Positions 24,336-34,400 of a stretch of 64,000 nt of DNA are shown one piece after another. The translations under genes were made by a program, and so were the position numbers. The notes beneath the pieces were generated by a model, which had not been told where the DNA came from, made no database searches, and saw only the letters and a list, made by a program, of their open reading frames with translations. The DNA is from Pseudomonas sp. ANT_H12B. GTDB lineage: Bacteria; Pseudomonadota; Gammaproteobacteria; Pseudomonadales; Pseudomonadaceae. How positions within the stretch are numbered: position 1 is the first letter of the stretch; each line of letters opens with the position of its first letter. Location of the stretch: positions 124,001 through 188,000 of the forward strand of contig NZ_VOBI01000011.1 in the NCBI RefSeq assembly GCF_008369325.1, in the 5' to 3' direction.

Positions 24336-27062
24336 TTACAACATCGCCATCCAGGCCAACTCGCCCTCAGGGCTCAGTCGCTCGTCAGACGCCCGACCAC
24401 TAAAAGCCTGCGGCCAGCGTTCGGCCAGCGCCTGGGCAACACTGGCATCAGGTGCCGACAGACCTGTGGCGCGAACCTGAGCCTGCGGTGTCCATACAAC
24501 CGTAAGGCCCGCGTCCTGTACTTGCAGGCACAACTCAACATCCGCCCCAGGCAGTGCCTGCAAACCGCCGCACTGTTCGAATAGTGCCTTGTTCACCATC
24601 AGGCAATCCCCGGAAACGGCCGCGCAACCACGCACTGACAAGCGCCACTGATCAGCGGCGCCCAGCCAAGGTGTATCAACCTGTGGACCACTCAGCAGGC
24701 CATAACCGGCATGAGCCAAGGTGGAATCAGCGCTATACAACGCGCCTCCCACAACGCCAACTTCCGGGCGCTGGGCCTCGTTGAGCAAGCTTTCGAGCCA
24801 GGCGGGACTGATGACCTCTCCGCCCACCGAGAACAGCACCAGATACTCGCCCTTGGCCTGACTCGCCGCCAGATTGAGCAAGTCATTACGCGAAGCACCA
24901 GACTCTGCGCTCAACACCCGTACACGGTTACCCAACCCATGCTGCTCGTCTATTTCATCAGAACCATTATTAGTGCAAGCCACTATCACTTCATAACGCG
25001 GGTAGCGCGTGCGTTGCAGCACGCTAGCCAGGCACGCCTGCAAAGACGCCCCCCTCTCCTCACTCGCCACCAGGATGCTGACCAATGGCGTAGCGGCATG
25101 ACGAAAATCGATCTGCAACCCGGATACGCCGCTGCCACTGACGTGACCACGATAGCCCAGCTGCCTCAGGTGGCGCTCCAGCACCACCTGGGCTTGCGTG
25201 GTCAATTCCTGCGACGGGTGTTCGCCAAGTACCAGGTAATCATCCAGATGAGCGAGGCAGACCACGCCTTGCGCTTCCACCAGACGCAGCAACAGGTCAA
25301 GCTCGACTGCCTGAGGCTGGGCATCGCTATAGCCTCCCAGATCAAGCACGGCCTGACGTCGTACCAGCCAGTGGCGAGACATCAGGGCAGGCTGACCACG
25401 CAGCAGATCAAGATCGGCACCTGGACGTACGACGCTGTTCAAGCGCCCTTCCTTATCGCGCTGCACTTCGTTGGCACAAATAGCGTGGCAGGCCTTAGCG
25501 TTACTCAGCTCCAACGACAAGTGCAGCAATCCGCCAGTGAGCAATTGCTCACCCGCCTGCATCAACAGCAGCCATTCACTCGGCAATTGGCGCACTGCCT
25601 GGTTCAGGTGGGCGATCCAGTTGTCTTCTGTAACTTGAATGAAGTGCAAGGCATCACGTGGCGTGGTGATCACCGGCGACTTGCCAGCCTTGAGAACCAA
25701 CAACTTGAAATTGCGCAACCCACTGGCGAGCAGGCTGTCGAAGGTGGCCTGCAGCGCGCGGTCATCGTTGGTCAGGTCCAGCACCACAAAGGCAACTTGC
25801 TCAGCGGGCGAGCGCGTCAGATGCGCCAACACACGCTCACGCGCCACATCATCCGGCGTCGCTGCAGCCAGCTTCGCAAGTATCTGGCCAGAGTTCGTAG
25901 CGGCCAGGCTCTGCTGCGGATCGTACGACTGGGTCTGCGCCAGCCGCTGGAGCCAATCATTCATCTCTCCGGTATTAGCGTCGTCGCTCTCGCAGGCCAA
26001 GGAATCGGCCAACCGCTGACATACTTCGCGATTGAACAGACCTAGCGCCAGCGCTTGCAAGTAACGATGCTGAAGACTCCCGGAGGTATCGTTAGGGTGA
26101 GTCAGCAGAAGTTCGCGCTGGCGGACCCAACTGCCCTCTAGAGCCTGGTACTGCCGCTCCCCCGTCGGCCAGCCATGACAGAGGAACTCCAGCGTGGTCA
26201 AGCAATCGAACAACGCCCCGTTGTAGTACGGCAGCTCGACGAACTGACGCGGCTCGAACACCCGCTCAGGCCCCTCTGTAACGCTCGCCCAGGACGAGGT
26301 GAACAGAAGCGGCTGTTCCTGTGAGCCATAAGTGTTGCGGACAAAACGGTTGAGCAGCGTAAAACCTGACTCATCGGTACACAGGCCGAACCCGGCCGCA
26401 TCCCACTGCAGCAATGCGCGAACAACTTGGGTGAACTGCTCTTCCCGGGCGGCAACTGGCAGCGTGCAAGGCGCGTACTCACATACCACATCGGTCTGCT
26501 CGACGGATTCGATTCCACCTTGTGCCAGCAGTGCGTAAGACAACGCTACACGCCAGCCGGAAAAATCCAGGTGGTCTGGCAACAGCGCCAGTGCGCTCTG
26601 CAAAGCCCCGACTCGCAGTACCGCTCGCCACGCGGGCTGAGCGGCATGAGCATACTGCCCTAAACGCGCAGTGGCGCTCTCTTCGGACAAGGGCGCCAGG
26701 GCAGAGCCCACTTTGTGATAGGCCACTTGCCCATTGCCGACCTCATAGGACAGTGCGTAACCCTGAGCACCAATTAACTGCGAAGCAGCCTGCAAACGAA
26801 CGGCGGCGTTGTCCAAGGCGGCAGGTAAAATGAAGTCGGGATCCAGCGCCAGCATCACCAACGGCGTTGTCACCTGTTGCAGCGCCTGAGCCAGCCGTTG
26901 ACTGCACAACGCACTGCTACTGGCCTGCAATGACTCCAGCGCCAGACAAGGCACGCCTGCCTGTTGGTAGAAGTGCTGTGCCCGCGCACGGTGATCGACC
27001 TGCGCATGTCCAAGCAGAACGACCGTTACATCATTGCGCGACCCGGTTGCGATTATGTTCAT
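24336..27062 (-). CDS. Large flagellin glycosyltransferase, Fgt2-like
   Basis: This 908-residue protein lies between the 1188-residue glycosyltransferase and fliC, like fgt2 of P. syringae. A unique N-terminal region (about 1-400) is followed by two GT2-like domains. The first, about 420-640, reads VAFVVLDLTNDDRALQATFDSLL, then SEWLLLMQAGEQLL. The second, about 658-900, reads PLVSILVASEERGASLQACL, then GEYLVLFSVGGEVISPAWLESLL. In the second, the usual acidic DxD-type metal motif reads SVGGEV, so this domain may be inactive or use another mechanism. No membrane segment is present. Confidence 0.82.
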   Translation of the reverse strand: MNIIATGSRNDVTVVLLGHAQVDHRARAQHFYQQAGVPCLALESLQASSSALCSQRLAQALQQVTTPLVMLALDPDFILPAALDNAAVRLQAASQLIGAQGYALSYEVGNGQVAYHKVGSALAPLSEESATARLGQYAHAAQPAWRAVLRVGALQSALALLPDHLDFSGWRVALSYALLAQGGIESVEQTDVVCEYAPCTLPVAAREEQFTQVVRALLQWDAAGFGLCTDESGFTLLNRFVRNTYGSQEQPLLFTSSWASVTEGPERVFEPRQFVELPYYNGALFDCLTTLEFLCHGWPTGERQYQALEGSWVRQRELLLTHPNDTSGSLQHRYLQALALGLFNREVCQRLADSLACESDDANTGEMNDWLQRLAQTQSYDPQQSLAATNSGQILAKLAAATPDDVARERVLAHLTRSPAEQVAFVVLDLTNDDRALQATFDSLLASGLRNFKLLVLKAGKSPVITTPRDALHFIQVTEDNWIAHLNQAVRQLPSEWLLLMQAGEQLLTGGLLHLSLELSNAKACHAICANEVQRDKEGRLNSVVRPGADLDLLRGQPALMSRHWLVRRQAVLDLGGYSDAQPQAVELDLLLRLVEAQGVVCLAHLDDYLVLGEHPSQELTTQAQVVLERHLRQLGYRGHVSGSGVSGLQIDFRHAATPLVSILVASEERGASLQACLASVLQRTRYPRYEVIVACTNNGSDEIDEQHGLGNRVRVLSAESGASRNDLLNLAASQAKGEYLVLFSVGGEVISPAWLESLLNEAQRPEVGVVGGALYSADSTLAHAGYGLLSGPQVDTPWLGAADQWRLSVRGCAAVSGDCLMVNKALFEQCGGLQALPGADVELCLQVQDAGLTVVWTPQAQVRATGLSAPDASVAQALAERWPQAFSGRASDERLSPEGELAWMAML

Positions 27063-27118
27063 AGCGTACCTGTTTCAAAATGATGGGTTCAGCGCCCGGC
27101 GTGGCCGAGCGTCAGGAT

Positions 27119-30100
27119 TCAGTCCGCCAGCCAGGCATTCGCCCAGTGCTGCAGATGTCGCGGTGTAAGCAGATAGTCTCGCAACACTACTTCACGCAGG
27201 GCGTCGCCCTGGCGGTAGCTGGCTTGAGGGTCCGACAAATGCATGCGAACTGCCTCCAGCCACTGTTCAGTCGAGTTTTCACGTACCCGCGTGCATGGCA
27301 GGTAGCCTGCATAGGCTTTGGTGTCGGTACAGATCACCGGAAAGCCGCACACGCCATACTCCAGCAGCCGCAGGTTGCTCTTGCAGTCGTTGAACAGGTT
27401 CTGCTCAAGCGGCGCCAGGGCCAAATCAAGGTTGAGGCTGGCCAACTTCTGCGGATACTGGGCAAGCGGTACTCCTTTATGGAACTCTTTCACGTAGGGC
27501 AGCAGCATCTGCGGGCACATACCGAAGAATACCCAGTCGACCTCATCGGCCAGGCTCTGGACCACCTCCAGCATCAGCTCCAGATCACCTCGGTGGCTGG
27601 TACCGCCAGCCCACCCGACCCTTGGCTTGATGCTCGTCTGACGCTCACTGGTCAGCCCAGCCCACAGCGATGCCGCCAGCATGTTGGGTACCACGCGAAT
27701 ATCGTGATGCATGTGTGACAGCGCATCGGCCAATGGCTCGGTGGAAACGACCAGCCGATCACACAGGCCAATGGCCTGACTGAGCTTTTGACCCACATTG
27801 CCGGGCCAGTTTCGGACATGGTCGTTCTTTTTCGGCGGATCAATAACGTAGTCGTCGATTTCAAAGATTCGCCGGGCACTGGAGAACTGCTTGAGCTGCG
27901 CGATTTCCTTGATGCTCTCGTTCGCATAGCGCAATTGCACAATAATCACATCCGGCTTTTCACGTTCCGCCTCGACCGGTGTCGGCATGTTGTAGCTGAG
28001 TCGTCCCTGTATCCAGCCGGCGCGCTCCAACTCAGTGAATGGCTGGATGACGCGGTAATGACCGACACCCGAAGCATTGAATGGCAAGGCCAGTACTGAA
28101 GGCATCGCTCGATCAATGAAAGGATCCCAGCCACTACGCAACCCGGGTTCAAGGTTGAAGCTTCCCTGGATCAGGCTCAGGTTCCGATTGTAGTTGGGGT
28201 CGCAAGCGACGCTGGGCAGCCACCGCTGGTAGAACGCCTGCTGATCGGCCTCCTGATCGACGCTCGGAGAATGGCTCGTCACGCCCAATCGAGCCACTTT
28301 CGAAAAAGGAGTCCAAACGACCAAGTAGCCAAGCTCGCGTGCCCGTAGGCACAGGTCGGCATCGAACCAACCTTGCTGCAGCGAATCAGTGTCCAGTCCT
28401 TGCAACTCACGGAACAATTCCCGCCGTATCAACAAGCAATCCAGACTCAAGGCGCTCCAATTCTGTACCAAGCGCAAGCGGTCAAGATAACTGCTATCAC
28501 CGACACGGCCCAAAAATGGATTACCTGCCAGCCCTCTAAGACCCAATACCAAAGCACCCGATGCAACCGTGCCATCTCGGCCGAACAGCTTGGGCCCGAC
28601 TACCCCGACTTCTGGACGCTGAGCCTGGAGCATGAGTTCGTCAAGCCACTGCCCGTCGAACAATGCACATCCCGCATCCAGCATCAAAAGATAATCGCCC
28701 CGTGCATGCTCACTGGCTTGATTGAGGCTCTGCGCTCGACATTGGGATTGAACGCGAACTACCCGCAACTGCTCATCGCCCAGCCCTTCCATTGCCCTCA
28801 ACCAGCCCTGTACATCAGCTGACTCCTCACCGCTGGCGATCAGAAGTACCTCATACGGGCCATAACGGGTGTGCTCGAACAGAGACTCTACACAACGCCG
28901 CAATGTGAGCAGGTCCACTGTGGCCGGAATCAGGATCGATACACTGGCCGACTGTTCATGCTGATAGCGCACCCGGGTTATCAGGCTATCCGGGGTACTG
29001 TCTACCTGGGCCAATATGCCCAGACGCTGGAGGTGCGCGCGCACCACGGGTGCGGCAAGCTCCTGGATGGATGACTCACGCATCCAGTCGGCATAATTGT
29101 ACTGACTCTGTACGAGCACTTCAGGTACATGCTCGACCACATGCACACCGTGGGTTTCGACCAAGCGCCAGAGCAAGTCGTGTGGAGCCAGACCCGCATA
29201 CTGTTCGTCGAACCCACCTATCGCAGATAACACCTCACACTTGAACGCCAACTGACGCCCAACATAGGGCAAGCTGCGCATCAGATCGAGATTGAAATCC
29301 GGCTTGAAGATTGGCATGGAGGACGCTCGCCCATCATGCCTCCCTTCATCGCTGTACAGGCATAAGATATTTGCACGCAATGCCATGCGCTCGGCCATTA
29401 TGACCAATGCATGGGGGTGTAGACGATCACCTGCCTGCAGCAGGAGTATCCAGTCCACCTGACCGTCATTCGCCAGTAAGGTATTGATCTGCTTGAATCC
29501 GTCGCCCTGGCGAACCTGATATTGAACCCCGGCGACGGTCGGGAGCGTTGAGTTGGCGGGACCCAGCAACAGAATACGGCTGGCAACATACGACTGTGCC
29601 GTCAGGCTGTCCAAAGTCGCGCGCAGGGCAAGCTCATCGCCCTCATCACAAAACACCACCGGCATGATGCGCGGCTGGCAGGGCCACTGTTCGATGCGTT
29701 TGGGTAGCAGGCGTAGCTGCCCCTCCGACAAACTGCGACACTCCAGCCATTCGGCATACAACTCAGCGAAATCAAGGCTGTGCGTACCCACCTGTTGGTT
29801 GAAGGTCGCGATCTGTTTGGTTAGGAAGTTTCGAACATCCAGTTCTTCCCACGCCGGGTCACTGCCACCGTAATACGAAGCCAACGGCAGATAACGAACA
29901 TAGCCGTCGGCCGGTGCCTTCTCACTGGTGCGCGCGGCCAGCATCTGCAGCAGCCACTCACTCTCAGCGGTAACCGCCTCAGTCATTACCACCTGATGAC
30001 TGAGCCTGCCCGCATAAATGCGCTCAAAGCTCAAGAGCTGGTCCAAACTGGCGAGATGTCCGCGACGCAGCAAACAAATGTACAGAGCCATATCCAGGCG

Positions 30101-30685
30101 TGCGACAAAACCCTTCCCGTCCTGCACCAGTGTCTCAAGGTATTCCTCGACCTGAGCACGACGAAATAGTGCATGGCTGATACCGCCAAACAGGTTGACC
30201 GTATTATCGGCGACACACGCCAGCAAGTCCGCGCCATGGAGCACTGCACTCGCCGGCGAGATCAAGCAATTGAGAAAACGAGAAGGAAGCAGTATGTCGT
30301 CAGCATCGCAAAGCAATCGCTGGCCGATCACTATGCTGACCTCCTCATTTTCCTGCAGCACTTTGGCCTGCCGGCTGACGCACTGGTGAATCAGGGTGTC
30401 ATCGTCGCAGAGGAACTTGATCATCTCGCCTGATGCGTGACTCAAACAGGCCAACAGATTGCGGGCAAAACCCAAACGCTGGGAATTACGCACATAACGC
30501 AGGGTTACCGAAGATGCCTTGCCCAGCTCTTCGCAGATCGCCTCAATTTCTGGACCGGAGCTGTCATCGCAGATGACGACTTCCAGATGTGGGTAATCCT
30601 GACTGAGTGCGCTGAGCAGAGTGCCGCGGAAAAACTCAGGATTGAAGGCAGGAATAGCGATGCTGACAAGTAGCGGTTCGTTCAT
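27119..30685 (-). CDS. Multi-domain flagellin glycosyltransferase, Fgt1-like
   Basis: This 1188-residue protein stacks four glycosyltransferase-like domains. A first GT2 domain (about 5-230) has an intact metal motif FLCDDDTLI (Asp94-96). A second (about 340-540) has LLLQAGDRLHPHAL. A third (about 580-830) has ILIPATVDLLTLRRCVESL and LLMLDAGCALFDG. A C-terminal GT-B type domain (about 850-1188) has VLALPFNASGVGHYRVIQPF, RIFEIDDYVID and LRLLEYGVCGFPVICTD. P. syringae fgt1 and P. aeruginosa orfA occupy this position and glycosylate flagellin. Several linkages could be made by this one chain. Confidence 0.85.
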   Translation of the reverse strand: MNEPLLVSIAIPAFNPEFFRGTLLSALSQDYPHLEVVICDDSSGPEIEAICEELGKASSVTLRYVRNSQRLGFARNLLACLSHASGEMIKFLCDDDTLIHQCVSRQAKVLQENEEVSIVIGQRLLCDADDILLPSRFLNCLISPASAVLHGADLLACVADNTVNLFGGISHALFRRAQVEEYLETLVQDGKGFVARLDMALYICLLRRGHLASLDQLLSFERIYAGRLSHQVVMTEAVTAESEWLLQMLAARTSEKAPADGYVRYLPLASYYGGSDPAWEELDVRNFLTKQIATFNQQVGTHSLDFAELYAEWLECRSLSEGQLRLLPKRIEQWPCQPRIMPVVFCDEGDELALRATLDSLTAQSYVASRILLLGPANSTLPTVAGVQYQVRQGDGFKQINTLLANDGQVDWILLLQAGDRLHPHALVIMAERMALRANILCLYSDEGRHDGRASSMPIFKPDFNLDLMRSLPYVGRQLAFKCEVLSAIGGFDEQYAGLAPHDLLWRLVETHGVHVVEHVPEVLVQSQYNYADWMRESSIQELAAPVVRAHLQRLGILAQVDSTPDSLITRVRYQHEQSASVSILIPATVDLLTLRRCVESLFEHTRYGPYEVLLIASGEESADVQGWLRAMEGLGDEQLRVVRVQSQCRAQSLNQASEHARGDYLLMLDAGCALFDGQWLDELMLQAQRPEVGVVGPKLFGRDGTVASGALVLGLRGLAGNPFLGRVGDSSYLDRLRLVQNWSALSLDCLLIRRELFRELQGLDTDSLQQGWFDADLCLRARELGYLVVWTPFSKVARLGVTSHSPSVDQEADQQAFYQRWLPSVACDPNYNRNLSLIQGSFNLEPGLRSGWDPFIDRAMPSVLALPFNASGVGHYRVIQPFTELERAGWIQGRLSYNMPTPVEAEREKPDVIIVQLRYANESIKEIAQLKQFSSARRIFEIDDYVIDPPKKNDHVRNWPGNVGQKLSQAIGLCDRLVVSTEPLADALSHMHHDIRVVPNMLAASLWAGLTSERQTSIKPRVGWAGGTSHRGDLELMLEVVQSLADEVDWVFFGMCPQMLLPYVKEFHKGVPLAQYPQKLASLNLDLALAPLEQNLFNDCKSNLRLLEYGVCGFPVICTDTKAYAGYLPCTRVRENSTEQWLEAVRMHLSDPQASYRQGDALREVVLRDYLLTPRHLQHWANAWLAD

Positions 30686-30707
30686 TTGGGTAAACCTGGA
30701 AAGAACG

Positions 30708-30733
30708 CCAGGTGACGATGAGTCGTCACCTGG
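30708..30733 (-). terminator. Strong hairpin between flgL and fgt1-like gene
   Basis: A perfect 11-bp stem (CCAGGTGACGA and TCGTCACCTGG) with a 4-base loop. It lies 23 bases after the flgL stop on the minus strand. Only a weak T-rich tract (GTTCTTTCC) follows, so it may be a partial terminator or an mRNA 3' end stabiliser reducing expression of the glycosyltransferases relative to flgKL. Confidence 0.55.
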
Positions 30734-30756
30734 GTGGATGCAGCGAGGAGGTTCTA

Positions 30757-32304
30757 TCAGAGCCGATTGAACAGCCCGAGCGAAGCGATTTTGCTGAACG
30801 CCAGTTGAGAGGCCTGCAACATGTTTTGTTGCAAGGTCAACCGCGTCATGACCTCGGCAGGGTCCGAATCACGGATGGTCGATTGCGTCTGAGTATTTGC
30901 CAGCACCAACGCTTCGTTGGACTCGACCTGAGTGTCCAGCGCCGCACCGCGGCCGCCGACCGAACTGATGCTGGAGGACACCTGATCAAGACCGCTGGTC
31001 AGGTTGCCCATGCCGGCCGTCATCGCCGCTTGCTGCTTCTGGGTCGCGACTGCATCGCCGTTGGTCGGTGTATTGAGTGCGGTTTTCAACTGGCTCACGG
31101 TGTCCAGAATGTTCTGGGTCTCGTGAGTGTTGACCGCAATGTTGAACTGATCGCCGTTCTGCAGAGGGTCGGCTACGGTGTCGTTCAGGGTGAACTCCAC
31201 ACCGGATGCGGTCGCGGTGTTATCCACCATCGTGCCGCTGGAGACGGGTTGACTGTCGGCGGTGATCGGCGCCGCGTACAAGTCGAACGTGGTAGCACTG
31301 GTGAATTTCAGCACCGCCGAGCCGTTCGGGAAACTGGCATTGTAAGCGGCCTGATCGGTAATGCGGGTACCGGTCACCTGTACCGGACTCGGGTTGCCGG
31401 GACCACGGGAAACGTTGAAGGTATCCGGCTTGCCTTCCAGCGTGAACGTCCGCCCGGTCAACGGTGCGGCAGGATCGTTGAAGTTCAGGGTCAGGTCGAC
31501 ACCGCGAAAGCTGATGTTCTGGTTCTGGCTAGCGTTGATCACCCCACCCTGGGTGGCTTCATTGGTCACGTCGTTACCGAGGCCGTCAGTAATCCTCAGT
31601 TGGGTCCCACTGACAAATTCAATCAGATACGGCTCGCCGCCGCGGAATTTGTTGTTGTACGTCACATTCGAGCTCACTTGCCCGTTGGACAGGGTCACAA
31701 GACCGTCATTCATCGACCCGGTGACCTGAGTGCGACTGGTATTGATCGCTTGCTGGAACACGTCCCAACCGGTGCTGTTGGTGGCCATCGACATACTGTC
31801 ACCGATCGGCAGGTTCAGGGTCACCTGATCGCCGTTGTAGCTGTAGGTGCCGTCGGAATTGCGTGTAAACGGAACGGTATCGCCCTTAGAGCCGGCGAAG
31901 ATGTACTTGCCGTTTTCATCCTGGCTATTCATCAGGCTCAACAGCTGCTCTTCGATCTGGCCCAATTCCGAAGCGTTGGCCTGTCGGTCGGCATCGGTAT
32001 AACCCGCGTTGTTGGCACCAATGGCCAGTTCCTTGGCACGTTGTAACACGTTGGTGATGCTGGTCATTACTGACTCGGCCTGGCCCAGGGTCGCCTTGAT
32101 CGTGTTGGTGTTAGCCTTGTACTGATCAAGCATCGAAGCCTGCTGCCCCAATTGCAGCAAGCGCGAAGCGCCGACCGGATCATCTGCAGCGGTATTCACG
32201 CGAACCAGGCTGCTGGCCTCTTCGCTGCTCTTGACCACGTTGGCAAAGTTCTTCTGATAGTTCGCAGCAGAGGACTCGTAAAACTGGGCGGTAGAAATGC
32301 GCAT
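30757..32304 (-). CDS. flgL: Hook-filament junction protein FlgL
   Basis: This 515-residue FlgL (HAP3) adapts the hook to the filament. The N-terminal flagellin-like D0/D1 segment is MRISTAQFYESSAANYQKNF, and RVNTAADDPVGASRLLQLGQQ follows. The C-terminal D0 region includes VMTRLTLQQNMLQASQLAFSKI (two pieces) and ends GLFNRL. The variable middle is longer than in E. coli (317 residues) but usual for Pseudomonas. It starts 13 bases after the flgK stop. Confidence 0.95.
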   Translation of the reverse strand: MRISTAQFYESSAANYQKNFANVVKSSEEASSLVRVNTAADDPVGASRLLQLGQQASMLDQYKANTNTIKATLGQAESVMTSITNVLQRAKELAIGANNAGYTDADRQANASELGQIEEQLLSLMNSQDENGKYIFAGSKGDTVPFTRNSDGTYSYNGDQVTLNLPIGDSMSMATNSTGWDVFQQAINTSRTQVTGSMNDGLVTLSNGQVSSNVTYNNKFRGGEPYLIEFVSGTQLRITDGLGNDVTNEATQGGVINASQNQNISFRGVDLTLNFNDPAAPLTGRTFTLEGKPDTFNVSRGPGNPSPVQVTGTRITDQAAYNASFPNGSAVLKFTSATTFDLYAAPITADSQPVSSGTMVDNTATASGVEFTLNDTVADPLQNGDQFNIAVNTHETQNILDTVSQLKTALNTPTNGDAVATQKQQAAMTAGMGNLTSGLDQVSSSISSVGGRGAALDTQVESNEALVLANTQTQSTIRDSDPAEVMTRLTLQQNMLQASQLAFSKIASLGLFNRL

Positions 32305-32317
32305 GGGCTACGACTCC

Positions 32318-34378
32318 TTAAAGACTGTTGATCAATGTGCTGAAGATTTCCTGCGCAGCCTTGATGATCTGCGAAGAGGCGGTGTAGTACTGCTGATACT
32401 TGACCAGGTTGCCGGTTTCCTCGTCGAGGTCGACACCGGACAACGAGTCGCGGGCGCCCTTGGCGTTGGCCAGGATCGCGCCGGTCGCGGCGCTGTCGAG
32501 CTTGCCCTGAGCGGCTTTGGAGCCGACACCCTCGACCAGTTTGCCGTAGGCGTCGTTCAGCGAAATGCCTTTGCTGGCGGAGCCGGTGTCTACGGTCTGC
32601 TTGGTCTGCAGACCCGCCAGTGCGGTGCCGTTGCGGTTGTCCAGCGTACCCGGCTGACTGAGCGAAACATTGATCGCGGTGCCTTTGCCAGGTGCGCCAG
32701 CGACGGTCATGTCGAAGCTCACGGTGTACTGAGTGGCGGGCGCAGGCGGGATCGGCGCACCACTGGCATCCTTGAGCGGGATATTCAGGCTCAGTGTGTT
32801 GCTCTCGCCAGGCTTGATGGTGCCACTGCTGATCACTCCGCCCTTGGCATCCAAAAACTGGTACGTCTGGCTGGCTCCGTCGGCGGAAACATCACCAAAC
32901 ACGATCTTGGTCGGTGTGGAGTTTTTCAGGCCGTTTTGCATCGCGGAGGTAGTGGCCGCGTCATAGATATCGAACTGGGTGGTCAGCGTCGGTTGACCAC
33001 TGGCCGGAATCGTCAGCGTGCCACTGCCGCCTGCCGCAATTGCCGCGCCCAACGGAGCCGCGATGGCCAGACGTTTGGAGTCGGTCATCTCGGTCTTGAT
33101 GTTGCTCGCGGCGTTGCGGGTCGGGGTGATCTTGAAGGTGTCGCCAACCGTGGCAGAGGCCGCGCTGAACTTCAGCTCAATGCCGTCGAAGACCGGGGCC
33201 GTTGCCGGCGGCGCTGTGCTGAAGCTGCCCATGGACGTGTTGTCCGGCAGGCGCTGAACCGTGTAATCGGTAGCACTGGTAAACGTGACCTTGTAATCGT
33301 TGATGGTCAGCTTGCCGGTGTCCTGGATGCTCACATCGAAGTTGCCGGTACCCACGTTGTTCGTGCTGGCAATGCTGCGCTGAGAAATTTGAGCAGCCGA
33401 GTTGATGCTGTTGAACAGGTTCGAACCGAAGTCACCGTTCTTGTCGATGCCCTGGGCCTGAATACTGTTCATCTGATCGGCGACGACCAGGGCGACGCGG
33501 CCCAGTTCGTTCATGGCCGGGTCGAGCACGGTGCTGCGATAACGCAGCAAGCCGCCGATTTCGCCGCCGGTCATGATCGACGTGATATCGATGGTGCTGG
33601 AACCACGATTGAGTTGCAGCGACAACCGGTTAGGATCGTCCTTGCCCGCTACGACTTCGAGTTTGTTGACGGTGTTACCGATCACCAGCGGCTGACCGCT
33701 GCCCAAATAAATGTCGACGCTACCTTCGCGCTCGACTATCTGTGCGCCGGTAAAGGTCGAGAGCTGGCGTACGGTCTCGTTACGGGCGTCGAGCAGATCG
33801 TTGGGCATGCCACCGGCGCTGGAAATCTCGGCAATCTTCTGGTTCAACTGCGCCACGGTGGCGGCCAGCTTGTTGACCTGATCGGCCATGTTCGTCAGGT
33901 TGCCGTTGATGTTCGCGTTCTGCGCGTTCAACTGGCTGGACACCGAATTGAAACGGTTGCTCAAGGCCTGGGCATCGCTGAGCAGTAACTGGCGGGAAGC
34001 ATCGTCACCGGGTTTGGCGTTGACGTTCTGCACCGAGGCGAAAAACTTGGTCAAGGCGCCATTCAGGCCGGTACCGCTATCCGATAACAATTTGTCCAAG
34101 GGGCTGACCTGGCCCAAATACGCGGCCGAATCGCTGTTGAGCGAAGTGGTGGTCTGCAACTGTGCATCCAGGTAGCTGTTGTACACCCGGCGCACATCGG
34201 CCAGGGTCGTGCCGGTGCCGATGAACACGTTGCCGAACTGCTGTGAGGACTTGGTGCCCTGCACGGTTTGCTGACGCGAGTAACCAGCGGTATCGGCGTT
34301 GGCAATGTTGTTACCCGTGGTCATCAACGACGCTTGGCTGGCAGACAGCCCCGACATCCCGATATTGAGCAAACTCAT
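32318..34378 (-). CDS. flgK: Hook-filament junction protein FlgK
   Basis: This 686-residue FlgK (HAP1) has the conserved N-terminus SLLNIGMSGLSASQASLMTT, then NNIANADTAGYSRQQTVQ. The conserved C-terminus is GVDLDEETGNLVKYQQYYTA, SQIIKAAQEIFSTLINSL. The large centre (about 300-570) is Thr/Ala/Gly-rich and variable. FlgK forms the first junction zone above the hook. It is 22 bases downstream of flgJ. Confidence 0.96.
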   Translation of the reverse strand: MSLLNIGMSGLSASQASLMTTGNNIANADTAGYSRQQTVQGTKSSQQFGNVFIGTGTTLADVRRVYNSYLDAQLQTTTSLNSDSAAYLGQVSPLDKLLSDSGTGLNGALTKFFASVQNVNAKPGDDASRQLLLSDAQALSNRFNSVSSQLNAQNANINGNLTNMADQVNKLAATVAQLNQKIAEISSAGGMPNDLLDARNETVRQLSTFTGAQIVEREGSVDIYLGSGQPLVIGNTVNKLEVVAGKDDPNRLSLQLNRGSSTIDITSIMTGGEIGGLLRYRSTVLDPAMNELGRVALVVADQMNSIQAQGIDKNGDFGSNLFNSINSAAQISQRSIASTNNVGTGNFDVSIQDTGKLTINDYKVTFTSATDYTVQRLPDNTSMGSFSTAPPATAPVFDGIELKFSAASATVGDTFKITPTRNAASNIKTEMTDSKRLAIAAPLGAAIAAGGSGTLTIPASGQPTLTTQFDIYDAATTSAMQNGLKNSTPTKIVFGDVSADGASQTYQFLDAKGGVISSGTIKPGESNTLSLNIPLKDASGAPIPPAPATQYTVSFDMTVAGAPGKGTAINVSLSQPGTLDNRNGTALAGLQTKQTVDTGSASKGISLNDAYGKLVEGVGSKAAQGKLDSAATGAILANAKGARDSLSGVDLDEETGNLVKYQQYYTASSQIIKAAQEIFSTLINSL

Positions 34379-34400
34379 GGTTCAGACCTTATAGCTATGC

